DNA of 5,205 bases from Chitinophagaceae bacterium (lineage in GTDB: Bacteria; Bacteroidota; Bacteroidia; Chitinophagales; Chitinophagaceae): the NCBI GenBank assembly GCA_013205585.1, contig JABMML010000017.1, positions 1-5,205 of the forward strand, written 5' to 3'. The translations under genes and the position numbers were made by a program. Shown here one piece after another: positions 1-5,205 of the stretch (position 1 is its first letter; each line of letters begins with the position of its first letter). The notes under the pieces were generated by a model. It saw only the letters and a program-made list of their open reading frames with translations, was not told where the DNA came from and did not search any database.

Positions 1-1
1 A

Positions 2-2632
2 AATACGCAATCTATTTCAAGAGTAAGAATTCATCCCACTAATCCTGATATCGTTTATGTATCGGCCTTGGGTCATGCATTCGGGCCAAATGAAGAGCGT
101 GGTGTTTTTAAAACCACAGATGGTGGTAAAACTTGGAATAAAGTTTTATACGTGAATGAGAAAGCAGGGGCTGAAGATTTAGTGATTGATCCACAAAATC
201 CAGAAATTATTTATACAAGTATTTGGGAGGTTTATAGAACACCTTATAAAATGTGGGCCGATGTGGGTACTTCTGCATTGTATAAATCGGTTGACGGGGG
301 AGCCAACTGGAAAGTGATTTCTAAAAACCCAGGTATGCCAGCAGTGGTTGGAAAAGTAGGTGTAGCAGTTTCTCCTGCAGACGGCAATCGTGTTTGGGCC
401 ATAGTAGAATCACCAGAGGGCGGACTGTACCGTTCCGATGATGGCGGTGCGAATTGGAAATTAGTCAACAATGAAAGAAAATTGCGTCAACGCGCCTTTT
501 ATTATTCACGCATCGTGGCCGATCCAAAAGATAAAAACACAGTGTATGGGTTAAATGTAAATTTTTATAAGTCTACCGATGGTGGTGTAACATTTAAAAC
601 AGAAATAAAAGTGCCACATGGCGATAACCATGATTTATGGATTGACCCAACGGACCCAACACGTTTAGCTACTGCCAATGATGGCGGTGGAGCAGTTTCT
701 GTGAATGGAGGCTTAACTTGGACCGATGAAGATTTTCCTACTGCACAATTATATCATATTACGGTAACCAAGGATTTTCCATATCAAGTAGCAGGTGCAC
801 AACAAGATAATAGCACAGTCGCATTACCTAGTGAAGATTACAGACATAGAGCAGTAAGAGGCAATTCTACCAAACCTGGAATGGGATTTGCTTATGAAGT
901 GGGCGGAGGAGAGAGCGGTTATATTACACAGGATCCAAAAAATTTAGATATATTTTATGCAGGTAGTCAAGGCGCATTATTAACGCGCATGAATAGAATG
1001 ACAGGGCAGGCAAGAGATATACAAGTATATCCAAGATTTTTTTCTGGAGAAGAAGCGAAGACCTTACCAGAAAGATGGCAGTGGACTTATCCAATTGTTT
1101 TTTCACCAGTGGACCCGAATGTATTATTTACTTGTTCTCAACATGTTTGGAAAACAACGAACGAAGGACAGAGCTGGGAAAAAATTAGTCCAGACTTAAC
1201 TTATAACGATTCAACTACCTTAGGTGTAAGTGGGGGAGTTATTACAAGAGATATGAATGGCCCTGAAATTTACGGGACAGTTTTTGCATTAGCACCTTCT
1301 TATCAAGATGTAAATATTATTTGGGCAGGATCCGATGACGGACTTATTCATATTACTAAGGATGGCGGTAAAAATTGGGAAAATATTACACCCAAGGATA
1401 TGCCTAAAAATACGCGTGTAAGTATTATTGAAGCATCTCATTTTAATGCAGGCACAGCTTATATTGCGGCTAAGCGTTATCAAATGGATGACCGCGCACC
1501 TTATATTTGGAAGACCAATGATTTTGGTAAAACATGGACTAAAATAATTTCTGGTATTCGTGCCGATGATTATGTGCATGCGGTAAGAGAAGACATTACA
1601 CGTGCTGGACTATTATATGCAGGCACAGAACATGGCGTTTGGATTTCATATAACGATGGTGCAAGCTGGGAGTCATTAAGTTTAAACTTACCAGATGTAC
1701 AAGTTTCTGATGTACAAGTAACCGATAAAGACTTAGTCATTGGAACCCATGGTAGGTCTATCTATGTATTAGATGATATTTCTCCAGTAAGGACAAAGGA
1801 TGCAGGAATGAACGCAGGCCTTCATTTATTTAAACCTTATTATGCAGTTAGGACAGTGCAAAAAGCAGTATTTCATTATTATTTAGATGCGACCAAGAAA
1901 GATTTAAAAATTGAAATATTGGATGCAAGCGGTAAACTGGTTAAAACATTTATAGGGGAGCTACCTAAAGTTAAAAAAGAAAATGTAGAGGAAGAGGAAG
2001 ATGAAGATGATCGCAAGCCAAAGCCACCCACTATTAAAACTGGCTTAAATGTATTTGAATGGGACTTGAAATATCCGGCTGCCAGTAATTTTAAGGGAAT
2101 GATTTTATGGAGTGCACCCGTTTATACAGGACCCACGGCTGTGCCAGGCAATTATCAAGTAAGAATTAGTTCAGCAGGGCAAGTAGCTACTGAAAATTTT
2201 GAAATTAGAATGGACCCAAGAGTAAAGGATGTAACCACCACTGACATGCAAGAGAAATTTAATTTATCGATACAAATTAGAGACCAGGTAACTGTTGCCA
2301 ATGATGCAGTTATTAAAATAAGAGCCATTAAAGAAAAATTGAATGAAGAGGCGAAGGCTAATAAAAAAGGGTTATCAAAATCTTCGGTTTCTTTTATGGC
2401 GGCTATATCAGTAATAGAAGAGAATTTATATCAAGTGCGTAATCAAAGCTCACAAGACCCATTAAATTTTCCTATTAAATTGAATAATAAGCTAGCTTCT
2501 TTAATGCGTGTGGTAGAGTCGGGTGACTATAAACCAACCGATGGTTCTTATAAAGTATTCGATGAATTGAAAGCGGAATTAGCCGTACAAATCAATCAGT
2601 TAAATAAAATATTATTGCAGGCAAAAATGTAA
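2..2632 (+). CDS. Sortilin-like (VPS10/BNR Asp-box) beta-propeller protein, 5' partial
   Basis: The reading frame is open from base 2, so the start lies upstream and 876 residues are visible. A TTG at 68 begins inside the conserved propeller (the preceding codons read RIHPTNPDIVYVSA) and is not a credible start. Nine Asp-box-like turns are visible, for example TTDGGKTW (113-136), SVDGGANW, SDDGGANW, STDGGVTF, TTNEGQSW, TKDGGKNW and TNDFGKTW. Family signatures follow in order: HGDNHDLWIDP (from 617), GAQQDNSTV (794-820) and THGRSIYVLDD (1745-1780), which closes the propeller. After it come an Ig/FlgD-like beta domain (about 1900-2220) and a helical C-terminus. Relatives are usually exported proteins of about 1000 residues, so some 130-200 residues including any signal peptide are probably missing. 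They are annotated as glycosyl hydrolases because Asp-boxes occur in sialidases and GH74 enzymes, but a catalytic activity is not established. I see no catalytic motif, so substrate and reaction are unknown. No frameshift is visible. Confidence 0.87.
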   Translation, partial: NTQSISRVRIHPTNPDIVYVSALGHAFGPNEERGVFKTTDGGKTWNKVLYVNEKAGAEDLVIDPQNPEIIYTSIWEVYRTPYKMWADVGTSALYKSVDGGANWKVISKNPGMPAVVGKVGVAVSPADGNRVWAIVESPEGGLYRSDDGGANWKLVNNERKLRQRAFYYSRIVADPKDKNTVYGLNVNFYKSTDGGVTFKTEIKVPHGDNHDLWIDPTDPTRLATANDGGGAVSVNGGLTWTDEDFPTAQLYHITVTKDFPYQVAGAQQDNSTVALPSEDYRHRAVRGNSTKPGMGFAYEVGGGESGYITQDPKNLDIFYAGSQGALLTRMNRMTGQARDIQVYPRFFSGEEAKTLPERWQWTYPIVFSPVDPNVLFTCSQHVWKTTNEGQSWEKISPDLTYNDSTTLGVSGGVITRDMNGPEIYGTVFALAPSYQDVNIIWAGSDDGLIHITKDGGKNWENITPKDMPKNTRVSIIEASHFNAGTAYIAAKRYQMDDRAPYIWKTNDFGKTWTKIISGIRADDYVHAVREDITRAGLLYAGTEHGVWISYNDGASWESLSLNLPDVQVSDVQVTDKDLVIGTHGRSIYVLDDISPVRTKDAGMNAGLHLFKPYYAVRTVQKAVFHYYLDATKKDLKIEILDASGKLVKTFIGELPKVKKENVEEEEDEDDRKPKPPTIKTGLNVFEWDLKYPAASNFKGMILWSAPVYTGPTAVPGNYQVRISSAGQVATENFEIRMDPRVKDVTTTDMQEKFNLSIQIRDQVTVANDAVIKIRAIKEKLNEEAKANKKGLSKSSVSFMAAISVIEENLYQVRNQSSQDPLNFPIKLNNKLASLMRVVESGDYKPTDGSYKVFDELKAELAVQINQLNKILLQAKM

Positions 2633-2675
2633 ATAATAAACTATAAAAAATAGTATACTAAGTTAAAAGCTTACT

Positions 2676-3131
2676 ATGAATAAAATAAACAATTTACTTA
2701 ATGATTTAGAAACCCAAATAGCTAATTATTCGAAATTGAATCAAGCTGTTTCCGAAGGGAATGTGGGCTGGCATATAGTACATAGTTGTTTAGTGATTGA
2801 TAGTGTTTGCGGTGCAGTGTGTAAGTCAGACCCTTCAAAATTTATTAAGAAATTTAGCTTCAAGGCATTTTTAGTATTATTAGTGAATTCATTTCCCAGA
2901 GGAAAGGCCAAGGCCCCTTTATTTACAATACCCTCTCAAGAATTAAGTCCAGCATCTATTTCACAAAGTATTCAAGCTTCTCGTAAAAGTATAGAAGCAC
3001 TTGCGAAAGCTGGTAAGAACCAATATTTCACCCATCCCATATTTGGAGACCTTAATGCAGCAGATACCTTTAAGTTTTTAGCGGTGCATACGAATCATCA
3101 TTTGAAGATTATTAAGGATATTTTAAAGTAG
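2676..3131 (+). CDS. DUF1569 family protein (DinB-like four-helix fold, putative metal binding)
   Basis: A 151-residue protein without signal peptide, so probably cytoplasmic. It resembles the DUF1569 family of the DinB/YfiT-like superfamily. Visible marks are GWHIVHS (residues 31-37), the conserved block PRGKAKAP (74-81), a FGDLN motif near 123-127, and a C-terminal helix reading VHTNHHLKII (137-146). In DinB-like folds three histidines hold a divalent metal: one in the second helix and an HxxxH pair in a later helix. H36 together with H138 and H142 fit that pattern. The length is normal for the family. ATG at 2676 is chosen because it starts the conserved N-terminal helix; no Shine-Dalgarno precedes it, as is usual in Bacteroidota. 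It begins 43 bases after the propeller gene on the same strand and may be cotranscribed. DinB-like enzymes include thiol-dependent transferases, but no reaction can be assigned here. Confidence 0.8.
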   Translation: MNKINNLLNDLETQIANYSKLNQAVSEGNVGWHIVHSCLVIDSVCGAVCKSDPSKFIKKFSFKAFLVLLVNSFPRGKAKAPLFTIPSQELSPASISQSIQASRKSIEALAKAGKNQYFTHPIFGDLNAADTFKFLAVHTNHHLKIIKDILK

Positions 3132-3176
3132 TGTTTTTTATTACAAGAAACTATTTATTCATCCAAACTACTTTAA
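3123..3176. repeat. 10-bp inverted repeat across the convergent gene ends
   Basis: TTAAAGTAGT at 3123-3132 is matched by its exact reverse complement ACTACTTTAA at 3167-3176, with 34 bases between. The left arm covers the last codons and stop of the DUF1569 gene; the right arm lies in the last codons of the nitrilase gene on the other strand. Either transcript could fold through it. A T-run (3135-3139) lies in the loop, not after the stem, so this is not a classical intrinsic terminator. The stem is AT-rich and the loop long, so a termination role is only a possibility. Confidence 0.3.
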
Positions 3177-4098
3177 GCACTGTCTCATGATCTTTACCAA
3201 TGATGTCTTTATAGAGTGCTGGTCTTCTCGCATTTAAATACCTAGTTCCTCCTGCTTTTTCTATATTAGCATGTATTAATTCCGCTGAAACATAGGCGTC
3301 ATCAAATGTTCTGCATTCTGCCATTATATCACCAAAGGGGTCTATAATCATGGAACAGCCATTTTTTAATTGATCATCATCCATTCCAATAGGATTAGAG
3401 AAAATCACATATACAGCATTATCATAAGCTCTTGAAGGTAGCCATTTCATTAGCCATGCCCTTCCTTTTAAACTATCAAACTCGTTTATAAGGGTAATTG
3501 GGTCATTATGTCTATTATGCCATAGTGTAGGATCAACAAATCCAGCACCTGGTCTGGTAGAAGGCGTGCACATGGTTACATGCGGCATAAATATAATTTC
3601 AGCTCCTAATAATTTTACGGCCCTTACATTTTCAAAAATGTTGTTGTCATAGCAAATGAGTATGCTGCATTTCCATCCTTTTAAATCAAAAATGCAATAT
3701 TCATTTCCCGCACTTATATGTTTATTAATAAAGGGGCTTAATTTTCTATATTTTGCTATAAGCCCGTTTTCATCCACACATACATAGGCTTTGTATATTT
3801 TATCTTCTTTATCTTTTTCAAATAAGCCTGCTAATAAAATAATTTTATATTTTTTTGCAATGCTTATTAAAGCTTGAACAGATGCTCCATCAGGAATAAA
3901 TTCTGCTACTACTAAAAATTCTTCTTTATTTAATTTGGAAGCGAAAGTATAGCCAGTAATAGAGCATTCATGAAATGAAAGCACTTCAATGCCTTCTAAA
4001 GAAGCTTTTCTAGCAAGTTCATCTATCACCGATAGGTTATAGGCTTTGTCACCACTTTTATTTTCAAATTGAGCGGTGGCTATTTTGATTGGGTTCAT
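3151..4098 (-). CDS. Carbon-nitrogen hydrolase, nitrilase superfamily
   Basis: A complete 315-residue enzyme of the nitrilase/amidase superfamily, which hydrolyses nitriles, amides, ureido or carbamoyl groups through a Glu-Lys-Cys triad in an alpha-beta-beta-alpha fold. All three residues are visible: E44 in FHECSITGY, K119 in KYRKLSPF, and the nucleophile C149 in ILICYDNNIFENVR. The N-terminal strand IKIATAQF is typical. There is no signal peptide, so it should act in the cytoplasm. Between the strand after C149 (ending MPHV, 171-174) and the segment WLPSRAYDN (219-227) lies a long insertion with TPSTRPGAGFVDP (178-190), LWHNRHNDP and KGRAWLMKW; this marks a distinct subfamily that I cannot link to a substrate. 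The C-terminus ends with the family-like block GGTRYLNARRPALY (283-296). Its ATG overlaps the stop codon of the DUF1080 gene (ATGA, 4098-4095 on this strand), implying translational coupling. It converges on the DUF1569 gene with 19 bases between stops. An amidase-type activity is more likely than true nitrile hydrolysis. Confidence 0.9.
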   Translation of the reverse strand: MNPIKIATAQFENKSGDKAYNLSVIDELARKASLEGIEVLSFHECSITGYTFASKLNKEEFLVVAEFIPDGASVQALISIAKKYKIILLAGLFEKDKEDKIYKAYVCVDENGLIAKYRKLSPFINKHISAGNEYCIFDLKGWKCSILICYDNNIFENVRAVKLLGAEIIFMPHVTMCTPSTRPGAGFVDPTLWHNRHNDPITLINEFDSLKGRAWLMKWLPSRAYDNAVYVIFSNPIGMDDDQLKNGCSMIIDPFGDIMAECRTFDDAYVSAELIHANIEKAGGTRYLNARRPALYKDIIGKDHETVLKVVWMNK

Positions 4099-4838
4099 GG
4101 TTTTTCAATTTTAATTTGAATATTTTTATAGGCAACCTTCATTTCCTTAGAAACATGTACTTGTAAGCCAATGAGTCCTGATAATTTACTGCTTGATGCG
4201 TCATTATCTGTTGTTTCACTCATTAATATCCCATTAATATAATGTTGCATGTTATTGCCTTTTACAATCAAATGAATTTCATTCCAATCATCTACTATAA
4301 TTTTTGACTTTAGTGAATCCGAATTACCAATAGATTTTATAATAAAGGGGTCGGTTGAATTATTAATTACTGCATTCTGTCCGCGCATAGCAAGAAATCC
4401 TCTGCCTCTTTCCTCATAGTTTTGACCTGTATACACATTCTCTCCATCAATATCTGCCTGATACCCTTTTAATGCATAAGGAATATCTGCAAGTTCCTCG
4501 CTTCGGTAATTTACACCGCTATTACCTCCATTAGATATTTTAAATTGTGCTTTAAATTCAAAATCGCCTGCTTGGCTTTTATTATAAATCAAAAATGAAT
4601 TTGTTTGAATTTGTTTACTAGGAGTAACTTCTCCCACAAAGCAACCATTTTCAATATGCCAAACACTTGTATCCGCCTTCCATCCATTAAAGGTTTTACC
4701 GTCAAATATAGTAATGAATACAGCTGAATTAGGTAGTGGCTTATTAGAGTTGGCGCTTTCACAAGACAGGCTTAATGTAACGCTCAAGCTTAGTATAATT
4801 ACAATATTGATATAGTAGAGGCTACTGCGTATTTTCAT
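4095..4838 (-). CDS. DUF1080 lipoprotein (3-keto-disaccharide hydrolase-like, concanavalin fold)
   Basis: A complete 247-residue exported protein. Residues 1-25 have a short basic start and a hydrophobic core (IVIILSLSVTLSL) ending at C26; SLSC departs from the standard lipobox at -3, but relaxed lipoboxes are common in Bacteroidota, so a lipoprotein is likely. The rest is one DUF1080 domain (PF06439): opening FDGKTFNGWK (45-54), W60 with ENG, the signature NGGNSGVNYR (103-112), GYQADID (125-131), RGRG (144-147), DDWNE (183-187), HYING (199-203) and a closing strand AYKNIQIK. The family has a laminin-G/concanavalin-like fold and includes enzymes cleaving 3-keto-glycosides made by Gfo/Idh/MocA-type dehydrogenases; no such dehydrogenase is visible in this window. 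Length is normal for a single-domain member. ATG at 4838 gives a full signal peptide; no Shine-Dalgarno is seen. It is the first gene of the operon and overlaps the nitrilase gene by four bases. Substrate unknown. Confidence 0.9.
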   Translation of the reverse strand: MKIRSSLYYINIVIILSLSVTLSLSCESANSNKPLPNSAVFITIFDGKTFNGWKADTSVWHIENGCFVGEVTPSKQIQTNSFLIYNKSQAGDFEFKAQFKISNGGNSGVNYRSEELADIPYALKGYQADIDGENVYTGQNYEERGRGFLAMRGQNAVINNSTDPFIIKSIGNSDSLKSKIIVDDWNEIHLIVKGNNMQHYINGILMSETTDNDASSSKLSGLIGLQVHVSKEMKVAYKNIQIKIEKP

Positions 4839-4847
4839 AATTCGTTT

Positions 4848-4859
4848 AATATTAATATT
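4848..4859. repeat. AT-only 12-bp palindrome before the DUF1080 start
   Basis: AATATTAATATT is a perfect palindrome that ends nine bases before the DUF1080 start codon on the minus strand, inside its predicted untranslated leader. It contains only A and T, so chance is a fair explanation. It may simply keep the ribosome-loading region unstructured, which suits Bacteroidota initiation without Shine-Dalgarno pairing. Confidence 0.2.
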
Positions 4860-4876
4860 TTAAGGGAAGGCCTGTG

Positions 4877-4910
4877 TAAATCTAATTATTTCTGAACCAT
4901 TCTTAGTCAA
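4877..4910 (-). promoter_or_regulatory. Candidate Bacteroidota-type promoter of the DUF1080-nitrilase operon
   Basis: On the minus strand, TTG (4910-4908) stands 23 bases before TAGATTTA (4884-4877). This matches the -33 TTG / -7 TAnnTTTG promoter of Bacteroidota in all but the last base of the -7 box. It lies about 39 bases before the DUF1080 start codon. The spacing is at the long end of the usual range and the region is AT-rich, so the match is suggestive only. No equally good promoter was found for the divergent gene at 4947. Confidence 0.3.
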
Positions 4911-4922
4911 AAAAATCATATT

Positions 4923-4936
4923 TTGTGTAAACACAA
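4923..4936. promoter_or_regulatory. Inverted repeat TTGTGT-AA-ACACAA, candidate operator
   Basis: Two perfect six-base arms separated by AA lie in the divergent intergenic region, ending ten bases before the start codon of the plus-strand gene at 4947. Eight bases of it (TGTGTAAA, 4924-4931) recur in the same orientation at 4873-4880, where they overlap the candidate -7 box of the opposite promoter. Size and symmetry suit a dimeric regulator, but no regulator gene is visible in the window, so the protein is unknown. A small mRNA hairpin near the start codon is the alternative. Confidence 0.3.
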
Positions 4937-4946
4937 TTTCAATACT

Positions 4947-5205
4947 ATGTTTAAATACACTCGTCTTGTAAGTTTTATAACGCTAATAGCTTTATTACAA
5001 TTTAATATCTCTTGTAATACTGAAGCGCCTATTTCAACCAATCCAAAAATTGCCGCATTAAAACTTCCTAAAGGGTTTAAGGCCGATCATTTGTATAGTC
5101 CTGGAATTAATAATCAAGGCTCATGGGTGTCCATGACTTTTGATCATAAAGGAAGAATGATTGCATCGGATCAATACGGTAATTTATACAGACTTATTAT
5201 ACCTG
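4947..5205 (+). CDS. Exported, probable sorbosone-dehydrogenase-like / heme-binding propeller protein, 3' partial
   Basis: An open frame starts at ATG 4947 and runs 86 codons to the window edge without a stop. Residues 1-22 form a signal peptide (MFKYTRLVSF, then ITLIALLQFNIS) followed by C23, a likely lipoprotein cysteine although N at -3 is unusual. After a short spacer (CNTEAPISTNPK) comes LKLPKGFKADHLYSP (39-52), then QGSWVSMTFDHKGRMIASDQYGNLYRL (57-83). This arrangement of 'P-x-GF', 'GSWV', 'D-x-x-GR' and 'SDQYG-x-LYR' resembles the first blade of proteins annotated as sorbosone/glucose dehydrogenase-like or membrane-bound dehydrogenase-type beta-propellers, often fused to a cytochrome c or heme-binding domain. 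The decisive downstream part is outside the window, so the function is tentative. It is transcribed divergently from the DUF1080-nitrilase operon across 108 bases. Nothing like a Shine-Dalgarno precedes the start. Confidence 0.65.
   Translation, partial: MFKYTRLVSFITLIALLQFNISCNTEAPISTNPKIAALKLPKGFKADHLYSPGINNQGSWVSMTFDHKGRMIASDQYGNLYRLIIP

Noticed and set aside
68..70. TTG as the start codon of the propeller gene
   Set aside because: The same frame is open upstream to base 2 and encodes a conserved propeller strand (RIHPTNPDIVYVSA), so the gene is cut by the window edge.
244..1579. Three minus-strand open frames of 60-96 codons (244-471, 924-1106, 1289-1579)
   Set aside because: They lie wholly inside the propeller gene on the opposite strand, have no recognisable domain, and are explained as shadows of its coding sequence.
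1694..1719. Direct repeat GATGTACAAGT with a 15-base period
   Set aside because: It encodes DVQV-S-DVQV in the last propeller strands, where the family normally has a similar hydrophobic pattern; two copies only, probably incidental.
2640..2677. Palindrome TAGTATACTA and short ACTAT/ATAGT arms before the DUF1569 start
   Set aside because: Possible stems are short, AT-rich and weak, with no T-run or promoter motif attached; chance is sufficient in a 43-base AT-rich gap.
4887..4925. TATTTCTG (4887) and ATATTTTG (4918) as -7 boxes for the plus-strand gene at 4947
   Set aside because: Each departs from TAnnTTTG and neither has a TTG at the expected upstream distance.

Overview
The window looks like ordinary chromosomal DNA from a member of the Bacteroidota, most likely the Chitinophagales/Sphingobacteriia side; that placement is an inference from protein style, not from a search. 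The reasons are AT-rich DNA, start codons without Shine-Dalgarno sequences, short lipoprotein signal peptides with a relaxed lipobox, and gene families common in that phylum (sortilin-like BNR propeller, DUF1569, DUF1080). Coding density is high: five genes are visible, two of them cut by the window edges, and no gene-free stretch exceeds about 110 bases. I see no tRNA, rRNA, CRISPR array, insertion sequence or phage gene.

Left part (+ strand, 2-3131): the large C-terminal part of a secreted-type Asp-box beta-propeller protein of the family usually annotated 'glycosyl hydrolase / VPS10 (sortilin-like) domain protein'. It is followed 43 bases later by a small DUF1569 (DinB-like, putative metal-binding) protein that may be cotranscribed with it.

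Right part (- strand, 4838-3151): a two-gene operon. A DUF1080 lipoprotein (3-keto-disaccharide hydrolase-like, concanavalin fold) overlaps by four bases (ATGA) a cytoplasmic carbon-nitrogen hydrolase of the nitrilase superfamily with its Glu-Lys-Cys triad intact. The operon converges on the DUF1569 gene, with 19 bases between the stop codons; a 10-bp inverted repeat spans this junction.

Far right (+ strand, 4947-5205): the first 86 codons of another exported protein, probably a lipoprotein, resembling the start of sorbosone-dehydrogenase-like / heme-binding beta-propeller proteins. It is divergent from the DUF1080-nitrilase operon. The shared 108-base control region holds a TTGTGT/ACACAA inverted repeat, a second TGTGTAAA copy and a candidate Bacteroidota-type promoter.

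Taken together, the right half could be a small locus for processing oxidised or N-substituted carbohydrate-like compounds: an envelope DUF1080 protein, a cytoplasmic C-N hydrolase, and a divergent envelope propeller protein. This is an inference from families and layout. I did not find a clearly new biological system.
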